DNA from: Blastomyces gilchristii SLH14081
Lineage: Eukaryota > Ascomycota > Eurotiomycetes > Onygenales > Ajellomycetaceae
Direction: 5' to 3'
DNA: 18,117 nt
Assembly (NCBI RefSeq): GCF_000003855.2
Contig: NW_003101681.1
Coordinates: 143,068-161,184 of the forward strand
This document shows, in pieces, positions 1 through 7,879 of the stretch. The translations under genes and the position numbers were made by a program. Numbering within the stretch: position 1 is the stretch's first letter; each line of letters begins with the position of its first letter. The notes under the pieces are model-generated. The model was not told the origin of the DNA. It searched no databases and worked only from the letters and a program-made list of their open reading frames with translations.

Positions 1-2
1 CA

Positions 3-212
3 CATCTCTCTATAATCATGAAGCTTTATTATATTGATATATATGAAAGCTGACTCTGAGAATGTATTCAATTCAGTGATATTACAGTTGATTGAGTGCC
101 TACAGCTCAGACATTAGTGAATAATCTTACTAAGACTCTGCTATGCTAGAAATATACAGAATTTGTCAAGATACTAGGCCTTATTGATATATCAGATATC
201 ATCAAGATGTAA
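3..212 (+). pseudogene. Ty1/copia pol, C-terminal RNase H end (RIP-degraded)
   Basis: One frame runs from the window edge to a TAA at 210-212. It reads like the last ~70 residues of a copia polyprotein. Visible motifs are IDIYES, then V-P-T-A-Q-T-L followed by NNLTKTLL, then EFVKILGL. These correspond to the family pattern 'YxPTxxMLADxLTKALP...H..F...LGL' at the end of copia RNase H. Stops interrupt it at TGA and TAG codons that fit TGG/CGA and CAG/CGG originals, as expected after RIP. In life the domain would degrade the RNA strand during reverse transcription. The polypurine tract and LTR that follow support the call. The rest of the element lies left of the window. Confidence 0.8.
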
Positions 213-234
213 GTAGAATAATGATATAAATAAT

Positions 235-338
235 CTATCTTAATATAATCTTTACAGATTTATCTACACTTCTTTTTAATTATAGTCTATCTTGATGTAA
301 TCTCTACAGATTCATCTACACTCTTTTTTGATTATTTT
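235..338 (+). repeat. 52-bp tandem duplication in copia 3' untranslated region
   Basis: Two units (235-286 and 287-338) share the order CTATCTTRATRTAATCT, ACAGATT, ATCTACACT, then a T-rich end. They differ mostly by C/T and G/A changes. They lie between the copia pol stop and its polypurine tract. Confidence 0.7.
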
Positions 339-381
339 CATGCAGCTTCATTTACACATTCTTTTACATGTTACATTTGCT

Positions 382-391
382 GAAGAGGGTG
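382..391 (+). promoter_or_regulatory. Copia polypurine tract
   Basis: The purine run GAAGAGGGTG sits directly before the TGTC that opens the LTR, the usual place for plus-strand priming in LTR retrotransposons. One T breaks the run. Confidence 0.6.
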
Positions 392-592
392 TGTCAGGAA
401 AAAGAGGTTATACACTACTGAATGCTATTAACATTGTATTACTACAATATTTCTCATCATTATCAGCTTACTACAATGCTTGTCTAATACTCGCTTATGC
501 TAGCTCTCTTGGCTCGCACATTAGTTTTACTATAAATAGCTCTATCTTTTGTATGAAATAGATATAATAGATAGTGCACGGATAATATAACA
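392..592 (+). mobile_element. Copia 3' LTR, ~201 bp
   Basis: Begins TGTCAGG right after a purine tract and ends ATAACA, giving TG...CA termini. It contains a TATA-like TATAAAT at 531-537 about 60 bp before its right end. The base composition changes sharply right after 592, which supports this as the element edge. The partner LTR is outside the window, so the right boundary rests on the terminal dinucleotide and the composition change. An open stretch at 328-561 overlaps it and is not believed to be a gene. Confidence 0.65.
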
Positions 593-620
593 AGCAGATC
601 TTGATACACATAAGATTCAT

Positions 621-1037
621 ATGTCTCCAACATATTCATCCGTGACACCCATTCCGACACTGATGGAAATGACTCCCACCCGCCACACTTCTATCTTCTT
701 CCAGACAGACACGACCACCAGTACCGTGGTCCATGCAACTAGCCCTGTCAGAAACTTCCGCGTCAAGATCCTTTAGGGTTATAACCCTCTAACTAGCTCA
801 ACCTTAGCTAGTCGGGTCATCGTGGGCGCGACTCCACAGTCTCTTGATACGCTTTAGGCACTTGTTGCGCAAGTCCCCGTCAACAACAACTTGGACGATT
901 GGAATTGTCAAAACTGGGTTGGGGAGGCATTGCAAAGACTCGTGGAGAATAATGTGATCAGTGCGGAACAGATATCGGTAGCCCTTGATGGGATGGTCGA
1001 TCTTCTTCTTGAGGGCAGAGATGATCAGCCCTTCTAA
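621..1037 (+). pseudogene. Decayed fungal conserved hypothetical gene (WNCQNWV-type)
   Basis: An ATG at 621 opens a 139-codon frame ending in TAA (1035-1037), broken only by two TAG codons at 774-776 and 855-857. Both are one CAG-to-TAG transition from glutamine. The visible order is RHTSIFFQTDT near residue 22, a VHATSPVRNFRVKI strand, then DDWNCQNWVGEALQRLVE, then an ISAEQI...LEGRDD tail. The 'RHTxIFVET...xWxCQxWVxxAL' pattern recalls small uncharacterised proteins widespread in Pezizomycotina (I think of the DUF6914 type, from memory). Function is unknown. The base composition is ordinary, so it is cellular rather than transposon-derived. Its stop overlaps the possible stop of the opposing kinase gene tail. 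An intron is not needed to read it. Confidence 0.6.
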
Positions 1038-1453
1038 TTCCGAATGGACGCTGGTTCCATCTGTGCGACTTTACCTGACGGGGTCGCTGGCAGTACGGGG
1101 AATGGTGATAGTGATATGCTATTAAGACACTTGTTTGCTTGTTGTGGCTCTGTGGGCGGTAACTGGGCTGCTGTTTCTACACAGAGAGCGGGCCTGTGTT
1201 CAATTGCCACATCTAAATAATTTTTGACCATAGAAACATCAAGCAAGGTTCATACAGATTTTCGTGATGCTGATCTGACAGCACTTATTTCCTGCGATAC
1301 CAACAATTGTCATGCTGATGATCTGTCTAGTCCAGATTTGCTGCTTCACGCTTCTTGTCTGTTGATTCTGCCCAGCGCAGTGGATCCCCTTTCTGCCCCT
1401 CCGACGCTGGCTTCATAATCTCTCCAACTTGCACTCTCTGGAATGCTCTTTCA
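1034..1453 (-). pseudogene. Probable C-terminal tail of the alpha-kinase pseudogene
   Basis: Downstream of the kinase core on the minus strand, two open stretches follow in different frames. The first runs from about 1457 to 1328 and includes ERAFQRVQVGEIMKPA. The second runs from about 1246 to a TAG at 1034-1036 and is rich in Pro, Ala and Ser (residues such as QLPPTEPQQANK). Natural-looking composition in both suggests they were once joined. This is inference: the stretches need at least one further frameshift to connect, and no known domain is visible in them. Confidence 0.4.
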
Positions 1454-2457
1454 TCAGCCGAAATATCTCGTTCTAGCCAGGCGGGAATAGTGCGTAGAAA
1501 CCAACCGTTGAATCATGGTTGTACCTGGCACTGGGCGGAAATGCTGAACCCGGCGAGCAGGCTGTGTCCAAGTGGGATGACAGTAGTTGTTGCATTTGTG
1601 CTGGCTGAAGAAGGAGCTGATCCCATCAGAGCCTAGATTAGTGACACCATACTCCTGATTCCACGCTAAAATGACAGGGTCAGAGAGGACAACCTCATGC
1701 TGGTAGACGCCGCCTTGGAGGTCGCAGAGAACATAGTTCCCACAGAAAGATGGTAACTAAAGTGGCTCAGGGCTTGCATTACTTCCCCCCATCCTTGTGA
1801 GTCATCATTCCACCCACTGTTGCTGTTGAACTTTTGGTAATTCTGGATAAAAGACTCACACAGATGGTTCTGGTCAGCCCACTCATCAGAGGCGTTGTCT
1901 TCAAAGACCCAGACAGCGGCGATGTTGATTTTAACAACTTTAGTAATAATGTCAAACTGTTTGAACCTGTTAACAAAATCCAACGCCTTATCAATCGCCT
2001 TAATGTCAAGGGTGAAATAATCGCCCAGAAGACTGCGCCTGTCTTAAACCACTTAATGACATATGCTTGGCCACTGCGCGGGCTTGAAGTGTATTATTTC
2101 CCCTTAGCAACCCTAGCGAAAAGCACCTTGAGCAAAGGGATTGTCAAGTGCATCATATGAGATAGTAGCATAGCTAGAGAGATGTTGTATCTACCACTGT
2201 TAGACTGCTTTGCGGATGAGTTGTCGCGAGGGTGGCTATGGACACATCGCGATACAGGGGTAGGGATTCACAGATATAGGATCCTCAGACTGAGTCTCTA
2301 TATCCTTCTCATCCACCTGCTCCTCCATCTCATCATTGACCGGATCCTCTCCATTATCTGGAACTTCTGGAACAGGTAGTTTGGGGAGACTGAGGCACAG
2401 TGTAGGAGTCTTTGTATGGGCTTGCGAAGCAGCAGGACGGCGGGCGTTGCAAGGCAT
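1454..2457 (-). pseudogene. Alpha-kinase (MHCK/EF2K-type) domain protein, frameshifted
   Basis: Alpha-kinases are atypical Ser/Thr kinases. The ATG at 2455-2457 starts an acidic N-terminus (EDPVNDEMEEQVDEKD). The N-lobe follows: NPFAQGAFR, then GQAYVIKWF with the ATP-binding lysine (codons around 2046-2072), then DYFTLDIKAIDKALDFVNRF. The C-lobe has HFSYHLSVG, NYVLCDLQG with the catalytic Asp (about 1712-1737), SDPVIL, YGVTNLGSDGISSFF and the zinc module HKCNNYC (H-x-C-x3-C, 1580-1600). Reading the domain needs shifts near 2115, 2030 and 1741, and a TAA near 2090 interrupts it, so it cannot be translated as is. The frame closes with TGA at 1454-1456. The assignment is strong because the catalytic and zinc motifs occur in family order. 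The substrate is unknown. Base composition is ordinary and the gene converges with 621-1037. Confidence 0.82.
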
Positions 2458-2509
2458 ATTGAAAAAAGGGTTGATTGATATATGTGGATTTGATGATAAA
2501 GGTAGGAAA

Positions 2510-2569
2510 GACGCGTATTTGGATGATATTTGATTGAAAAAGACGCATATTGGATGATATTGAATGATT
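2510..2569. repeat. Imperfect ~30-bp tandem repeat upstream of kinase
   Basis: GACGCGTATTTGGATGATAT at 2510 is repeated as GACGCATATTGGATGATAT at 2542, each followed by TTGAWTGA-like sequence. It lies 50-110 bp upstream of the kinase start codon, so it may belong to its promoter or leader. No other feature is seen between 2458 and 2716. Confidence 0.55.
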
Positions 2570-2716
2570 CTAGCGAAATGTGGATATTTTGATTTTTTTG
2601 TGGTGTTTTGCTACTAATTTTCAGGGGGGGCTGGGAAAATTCTGTTTTCGCAAGCAATATGTCCACAATATGCTTGATGTATCGTATGCTGAGGTTGCGG
2701 CAGCGCTAGATCACGA

Positions 2717-3097
2717 ATGTTCATTGGTTCACTGGCAACGCCCAAGATAACTTTTCAAATCATCAAGGCTGACTTGGTGAAAGAGTTATTGGATGCGGCC
2801 CTAGCAACAGGGACACAACGCCGCGTCGAGTGGGTTATTGGCACCTCAGAGCAGAGAAGGAGCCTCACATCCAAACCATTCCCTGGCAACTCAATAGTGC
2901 CGGAGGAGCTTCACCAGCCAAACTTCCACCTCATGATCCCTGGGACGTACGTTGCCGAACCCCAAGGCTTAGTATCAGGTAACGAAGCCTCATCTGCCGC
3001 TAATTGCATTGTTCAATTGGAACTCTGGGTCCACGAATCTGTAATGTCCTGCCGGATCCTTGCAAGGGCAGTATACCTTAGTGGCAGACTCTTCTGA
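2717..3097 (+). CDS. Unrecognised ORF, 126 codons, GC-normal
   Basis: ATG to TGA is open for 126 codons in a GC-balanced stretch. It starts MFIGSLATPKITFQIIKA, continues through a basic middle (TGTQRRVEWVIGTSEQRR) and ends in ILARAVYLSGRLF. I recognise no domain, signal peptide or membrane segment. In a GC-normal segment an ORF this long can occur by chance, and no good start context or operon-like neighbour supports it. The reverse strand shows only short open pieces. It may be an exon or relic of a larger gene, since the two genes to its left are both decayed. Sequence 3098-3340 has the same composition and nothing I can name. Confidence 0.25.
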   Translation: MFIGSLATPKITFQIIKADLVKELLDAALATGTQRRVEWVIGTSEQRRSLTSKPFPGNSIVPEELHQPNFHLMIPGTYVAEPQGLVSGNEASSAANCIVQLELWVHESVMSCRILARAVYLSGRLF

Positions 3098-3344
3098 TTG
3101 GCATCGGTTCTACGCTTCCATCACCCAGCGCAGGATAAAACTCAGATGGCGAGCTAATAACCCCTTGCTGCGAGTAGAATTGACTTGCTTCTGGGTAACA
3201 AATTTAATCTAAGAACATCATAACAATAGCGAGCTAACTCTGCAACGGACATCGAATAACTAGTTTCGAATCCTGATTTCTCTGCAAATCACCAAGTGCA
3301 TCCGCATTGCTGTTGAAGAACAACGGAGTTCAACTTAACCGTGC

Positions 3345-3415
3345 CATGCTTACTCACTCTCTCTAGTGAGTGTGCCACAGTGTACAGAAAACCACACTGT
3401 ACAGAAAATATTTTC
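3345..3415 (+). repeat. Left terminal inverted repeat of pogo-like element
   Basis: Matches the reverse complement of 7203-7272 with differences mostly of C/T or G/A type. It contains the nested mirror CTCACT...AGTGAG at its outer end and two GTACAGAAAA motifs at its inner end. Confidence 0.75.
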
Positions 3416-3461
3416 AATATCTTCATTCTTCATCTTCAAATAATCATCATTAATTATAATC

Positions 3462-3769
3462 ATGTCTAAATCTTCTAATTACACTGAGAAGCAGTTGCAA
3501 AGAGCTATTGATATGTATAAAAGTAATTCAAAATTAAAAATTACATCTCTGTTATAATAATTCAAAGTCTCATATACTATCTTATATAAAGGAATTAACA
3601 GAAAGAAATCAAGAACTATAAGAATTTCACTAAATCAAGCATTGAATGACAGTTAGAAAGAAATAATTAAGATATGAATTCATCAGTTAAATATTATTAA
3701 TAAGACTGTCTGCTATAGATATAAGTAGTATAATAACAGATAATTTCTTACTAATCTGAAGAGTGTCTG
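3462..3769 (+). pseudogene. Pogo/Fot1-like transposase, N-terminal DNA-binding part
   Basis: The ATG at 3462 opens MSKSSNYTEKQLQRAIDMYK, followed by KLKITSLL, SYTILYKGINRK and the RTIRISLNQALND region, then IHQLNIINK. This matches the psq-type helix-turn-helix start of fungal pogo/Fot1 transposases ('YTEEQLQxAIxxY...L...ARxFxVPxxTLxxR...G'). Stops (TAA TAA, TAG) and changed codons fit RIP. The frame stays the same up to the MITE insertion at 3778 and continues in frame beyond it. The DDE catalytic core that should follow is absent. The product would have bound the element's inverted ends. It is a non-functional relic. Confidence 0.7.
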
Positions 3770-3777
3770 ACTGTAAG
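3770..3777. repeat. Target site duplication of MITE copy A (left)
   Basis: ACTGTAAG here pairs with ACTGCAAG at 4282-4289 across the MITE, one C/T difference. Eight bases is the hAT superfamily length. Confidence 0.75.
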
Positions 3778-4281
3778 TAGACTGACTATGTAACTGTGTT
3801 TGAGATCAGAATCAGATTTTTTAATAGTCTTATTATCAATTCAACCAATCTCATTACATGGTTTTAACATTAGATAGTAGTCTTATACTGTCTCAGTGAG
3901 ACTTACTGTCTACTCTTATTACATTTTTCAAATAAGATTATGATTTTCACTTCTCAATTTAAATTATTTTTATTACTTTAAATGACTTTAAATCTCATTT
4001 AAGTGTTATCAAAAAGCATTACTTTTTAAAAATTAAAAATAGTCTAAAAAAACCTTAAAATGTCTAAAAATAGTAACTTTATACTAAGAATTAAATTAAA
4101 TGAGATTAAATGAGATTACTTTCTCATTTTTTTCAAGTCATGATTTCATTTTAAGATCTCATATATAGTCACTTTGTATGTTTTTTTAATAACTAGTCTC
4201 AGCAGGATTCACACCAAGAAATGTATGAGACCAGATCAAATGAAATCAAATGTGAAATTTATGATCTCAGCAGCTAGTTTA
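3778..4281 (+). mobile_element. hAT MITE copy A, 504 bp
   Basis: A non-coding element beginning TAGACTGAC and ending AGCTAGTTTA (decayed CAGTCTA). It is collinear with copies at 6549-6922, 9827-10332 and 15650-16153. Landmarks are GTGTTTGAGATCAGAATC near the left end, CTCAGTGAGACTTACTGTCT, GTGTTATCAAAAAGCATTAC at 4003, and CCAAGAAATGTATGAGACCA near the right. It carries no ORF and must rely on a transposase in trans. Its two ends match those of the 6.3-kb hAT element at 7338-13671. It interrupts the pogo-like transposase frame. Confidence 0.85.
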
Positions 4282-4966
4282 ACTGCAAGTATTTAAACCT
4301 AGTACTATAAGAGCTGACTTTACTGACTGCAGAATGTATTCAGTTAATCACAATATAATTCTCAATTTATTAAGATCTCTTATTATTGATGATACTCTGA
4401 ATCTCAATGTATATAATAATGATAATAATATATGTAATTACTTTATCTTATTATCTGCAGATTAACTGTTAACTATCTTCTCATAATTAATCTCTTCAGA
4501 GACAGTTATAAAACTATGTTATTAAATTAATACAGTAGTTAAGATTTTAGAAGATGTGAAGAATACTCTTATATCTGATTTAATAAGACAGTTAAACAAG
4601 ATCTTTAAAAGTAGTATAATTCAGACAGAATTATTATTATTATTATTATTCTTCAATTATAAATGTATGCAGTCAGAGACTATGATATCTACCTGAGAAT
4701 TAAAAGTTCTCAGAGTTTTTCCTATATCTATAAAGATAACTATTATACATTCATTAATTTCAGATATGCAAAATCAGAAAATTTCAGCTCAGAATATAAA
4801 AACTGTTTATAAATTACAGTGTTTTAACATCTTCTGATACTTTGAAATCATTTGACAATATCATGACAAAAGAAAAGAGAATACAGTCTTAAAGATAGAC
4901 ACATTAAATAGATAGATAGAAAAGAATAGAAAGAAAAAAATAAAGTAAAATAAAGAGAGACTGTAA
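4282..4966 (+). pseudogene. Probable pogo-like transposase C-terminal tail
   Basis: Removing the MITE and one copy of its 8-bp duplication keeps the frame of the N-terminal part. It reads FKPSTIRADFTDCRMYSVNH, like the 'xTxxNIxxGFxxxGIxPxNxxxVL' block that follows the DDE core in fungal pogo transposases. The same frame runs on with few stops through an IRQLNKIFKSSIIQTELLL block and a basic end (HDKRKENTVLK...RKKKIK) to a TAA at 4946 or 4964. The join from the N-terminal part lacks the ~200-residue catalytic core, so this element was internally deleted before or during decay. The tail assignment is inference from position and pattern. Confidence 0.5.
4630..4650. repeat. (ATT)n microsatellite
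   Basis: Seven uninterrupted ATT/TTA units, inside the transposase tail relic. Confidence 0.9.
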
Positions 4967-5009
4967 TAAAATAGATTCTTAAAAGATAGTATATAGCTGT
5001 TTTAACAGA

Positions 5010-5903
5010 CTATATCTGATCAATTTTCTCCTCTTCATATTCAGATATTTCTGAATTCAGTCATTTTCTTGTAGCTGCTTGAGTTTCTGATAGAAAGTCT
5101 ATTAAGTATTTAATTCCTGTCTCAGTTGAGAATAAGAATCTTATATTTAATTGATTTAGATTATACTTCTCCTTCAATCTGACTCTGAGACTATTGTATA
5201 ATGCATAGTATATTACAATATACTTAGAATTCTTATTTGTATTGTAGAATAAGCATTCTATTGAATCAAATCTATCATTAAATCTTTGTATATAAGATTT
5301 AAAATAGTCATATTCTAGTTTTAGCTGTATTATAGATGAGAATATTTTCTTTTTATATTTAATTAAACAAGATTTTCACTTGAGTTTTATTTCAAATCTT
5401 GAATAATATATACTCTTCTTTTATTTCTGTCAGCTTTCATTTCACTTGTCTAAACAAGATTCTTTTATTTTTCTCTTTATAAAAGATTAGAACACAATTT
5501 TTTGAATAGATCTGCTTAGTTTTGAACCTTTTTTTATAGCTGAATCAGCCAATTCATTATCATGAATATTTATATGAGCAGGAACTCAGTGTATAGAAAT
5601 TATCAGCTTTGATATTCTTCTCTTTTGAATTTTTAAAACAGAGTTTAAGATCAGTTCAAGATTCATTTAATCATTATAAATCTGACTATTTCTAAGTCTT
5701 TTTAAAGTATCTTCACTATCAGAGAATATTCATGTCTCTTTCAAACTATTTTCTCTTTTATAAGACTATGAGTGCTAGTCATCTGCAGAATGCATCTTAA
5801 GCTAATTATATTTAACTCTCTATAATTAACTAATCACTGTGTCTGTTCTCTCAGACCAGTCACTAATTTTCAGAGACATTAGTTAGTGACTGTTATCACT
5901 CAC
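5010..5903 (-). pseudogene. Non-LTR retrotransposon (Tad-like LINE) RNase H and C-terminus
   Basis: On the minus strand the RNase H domain of a fungal LINE is clear. It shows YRELN (the catalytic Glu), IFSDSEDTLKRLR (catalytic Asp), and IISIH*VPAHINIHDNELAD with the terminal His and Asp, where the stop stands for Trp. Beyond it comes a Cys/His stretch ECLFYNTNKNSKYIVIYYA, fitting the C-x-C...H...C knuckle of such proteins with Cys/His changed to Tyr. The end is ETGIKYLIDFLSETQAA, then TAG at 5010-5012. RNase H would remove template RNA. The reverse transcriptase is missing. One frame change separates YRELN from IFSDS. The upstream end abuts the tRNA-headed repeat in the same orientation. A short 3' tail (about 4967-5009) follows. 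Confidence 0.78.
5857..5892. repeat. 10-bp perfect palindrome arms
   Basis: CAGTCACTAA and TTAGTGACTG flank a 16-base loop, near the junction between the LINE relic and the tRNA-headed repeat. It could be an insertion scar or a secondary-structure element. Confidence 0.6.
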
Positions 5904-5930
5904 TTGATAATGTACACATCAAGCTTCTGA

Positions 5931-6514
5931 TTGCTGATCTCAGTCTCATTAGATGCTTATAGATCTATCAATCAGCTGTTGTGACCTCACTCTGTATTAG
6001 AGACTAATTATAGACTTAATGACTGCAGTTCTCTCTGTCAGTATTAGGAATTGATGATGAGCTTACAGGCTCTAGTCTATCAGAGTGCTCTGTCTAGAGT
6101 CTAGATGTATATCTAGACCTGCTAGTCAGATGATTTTTAAAATCATTTCCTGTATTTGAGAAGAAGCTAGGCTCTGCTGACAGTTCTAGTTAGAGACTTA
6201 CTTAAGTAGTATATAATCACTACATTAGACTTGACTCTGTATCATTAGAACCTTGACAGATATACAGTAGAATAGTGAAATATTGACATCTTATATCTGT
6301 TCTGATGAGTGTTCACAGAATCTCACTTAACTAGTGACTTAACTTACAGTAGAGAGTTCTATCTCATACTAAGTCTTACTAATTAGACTCAGCCTCTATT
6401 ACATGAGAGCTTTTATGAGTAAGAAGTGACAGATGTCAGTGATGAGATTCAAACTCACACATCTTTAATGTGTACAGTCTTGATTATCAGTCTTATCAAC
6501 TGAGTCACACTGAT
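5931..6514 (-). mobile_element. tRNA-headed repeat, copy 1 (SINE-like)
   Basis: Reading on the minus strand, an 80-nt tRNA-like head is followed by about 500 bases of non-coding body. The same order recurs at 17533-18117 on the plus strand, with point differences mostly C/T and G/A plus small indels. Shared body landmarks include TCTGTYACTTCTTACTCATA, GATATAAGATGTCAATAT, TCAAGGTTCTAATGAT and AGACTCTAGA. A pol III-type head plus a non-coding body is the plan of a SINE, but the body is long for one. The downstream limit is unknown because copy 2 leaves the window; the LINE relic follows directly. Confidence 0.7.
6435..6514 (-). tRNA. tRNA-like sequence (degraded head of repeat copy 1)
   Basis: Minus strand: ATCAGTG pairs with CACTGAC except for one A/C pair that a G-to-A change explains. 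TGACTCAGTTGATAAGAC fits the A box. GAGTTTGAATCTC fits the B box and T arm with one transition. It is 80 nt, the same as copy 2. The region between D and T arms does not fold into a convincing anticodon arm, so an amino acid cannot be assigned. It is probably a tRNA-derived promoter, not a working tRNA. Confidence 0.45.
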
Positions 6515-6548
6515 ATTCAGACAGAATGAAATACACACTGTAAGAGTA

Positions 6549-6922
6549 AACTTACTATCACATTTTTCAAATAAGATTATAATTTTCACTTCTTAATTTA
6601 AATTATTTTTATTGCTTTAAATGACTTTAAATCTCATTTAAGTATTATCAAAAAGTGTTACTTTTTAAAAAATTAAAAATAGTCCAAAAAAAACCTTAAA
6701 ATGTCTAAAAATAGTAACTTTATACTAAGAATGAAATTAAATAAAACTAAATGAGATTACTTTCTTATTTTTTTCAAGTCATGATTTCATTTTAAGATCT
6801 GATATATAGTCACTTTACATGTTTTTTTAATGACTAGTCTCAGCAGAATTCATACTAAGAAATGTATAAGATCAGATTAAATGAAACTAAATATAAAATT
6901 CATAATCTCAGTGATCAGTCTA
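6549..6922 (+). mobile_element. hAT MITE copy B, 5'-truncated
   Basis: Collinear with copy A from the ACATTTTTCAAATAAGAT landmark through to the right end GATCAGTCTA, so the first ~130 bases are missing. The missing part borders the tRNA-headed repeat, which suggests that repeat's insertion or a deletion removed it. The right flank is TACAGATA; no matching left duplication was found. Confidence 0.8.
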
Positions 6923-7202
6923 TACAGATAGATACAAGTAGATACAGTTCTCACTATTAAGAATATTAATTATAAAATTACAATTTATAAAGCAGATGAG
7001 ATGAAAAAGATGTTTAATAGAAATCTTTAATTAATTGAAATCAAATCTATAAAATCTATAGTTACTTAATTACAATAAAATAATTCTATAGAATTTCAAT
7101 CTACAGTGAATTCTACACCTTTTAATAAGTATATAGATAATCTTTATATTATAGATAGATATAGTAATAATTATTAATTAATTTTTAAAGATTAATATAT
7201 TT

Positions 7203-7272
7203 AAAATATTTTCTGTACAGTGTGACTTTTCATACACTGTGACACACTTACTAGAGAGAGTGAGTAAGTATG
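7203..7272 (-). repeat. Right terminal inverted repeat of pogo-like element
   Basis: Reverse complement of 3345-3415. It ends AGAGAGAGTGAGTAAGTATG on the plus strand and closes the 3.9-kb element. 7273-7329, beyond it, is a short AT-rich spacer that may be the split left part of the gypsy leader or LTR. Confidence 0.75.
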
Positions 7273-7329
7273 ATATAATTAGTATTCAGTTGAAGAAAAA
7301 AACAGAAAGTAGAAAACTTAATCTCACTA

Positions 7330-7337
7330 AGTACACT
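7330..7337. repeat. Target site duplication of the full hAT element (left)
   Basis: AGTACACT, matched by AGTACGCT at 13672-13679 with a single G/A difference that RIP explains. Confidence 0.8.
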
Positions 7338-7706
7338 TAGACTGACTGTGTGACCGTGTCTGAGACCAGAATTAAACTTTACAGTTATTATATTGTCTAA
7401 AAGTATTACTTCTGATTAAGATTTATATTCATCACATTTCTTTCAAATTATATTATTTCAAATATTAAAGATTTCAGATTCACTTCTCAAATAAAAATCT
7501 AGTTTTAGATAAAGAATATATTTGAATTCTTAGTCACATTTTCATTCTGATCTTATTATTGAAAATAATATTAAATAAGATTATAAAATCATTTCTCACT
7601 TACATAATATTATAACATAGTGCTCATTTGTTGAAAATTCAATAGAGAGTATTACTAAATATCATTACTTTTCTGAATACAGATTATAATTAATATCATT
7701 TTAATT

Positions 7707-7879
7707 AAAAAAAAATATAAAATATAAAAAAAAAATAAAAAAAACAAAACACAAAACAACAACAAGAAAAAATCACAATAAAAAAAAAAAGAAAAAAAAA
7801 GAAAAAAGAGAAAGAAAAAAGAGAAAGAAAAAAAAAGAAAAGAAAAAGAAAAAAATAAAAAATAAAAATAAAAAAAATC
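7707..7879. repeat. A-rich/purine tract
   Basis: About 170 bases of almost pure A with scattered G, C and T on the plus strand, inside the hAT element. Long Phe-rich open frames on the minus strand are artefacts of this composition. Confidence 0.85.

Larger units (their letters stand above)
3345..7272 (+). mobile_element. Pogo/Fot1-like Tc1-mariner element, nested and decayed
   Basis: The ends are inverted copies (3345-3415 and 7203-7272) sharing CATRCTTACTCACTCTCTCT, a GTGTGYCACAGTGTA core and CACTGTACAGAAAATATTTT. Within the left end ACAGAAAA occurs twice after GTGT/CTGT, possibly paired transposase sites. Inside, the plus strand holds a pogo-type transposase start at 3462 and a tail to about 4966. 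The remainder is inserted DNA: a hAT MITE, a LINE tail, a tRNA-headed repeat and a second truncated MITE. A TA target duplication, usual for this superfamily, is not clear. 6923-7202 is AT-rich, with no domain I can name. Confidence 0.7.

Noticed and set aside
328..561. 77-codon open frame on plus strand
   Set aside because: It spans the copia polypurine tract and LTR, has no domain, and is explained as element sequence.
1779..2009. Other open frames across 1666-2160 on both strands
   Set aside because: They are alternative-frame shadows of the alpha-kinase domain, whose motifs lie in the frames described.
3778..4281. Mariner-type (TA duplication) origin for the MITE family
   Set aside because: TA at both ends looked like a TA target duplication, but the matching 8-mers outside TAGACTG...CAGTCTA fit hAT better.
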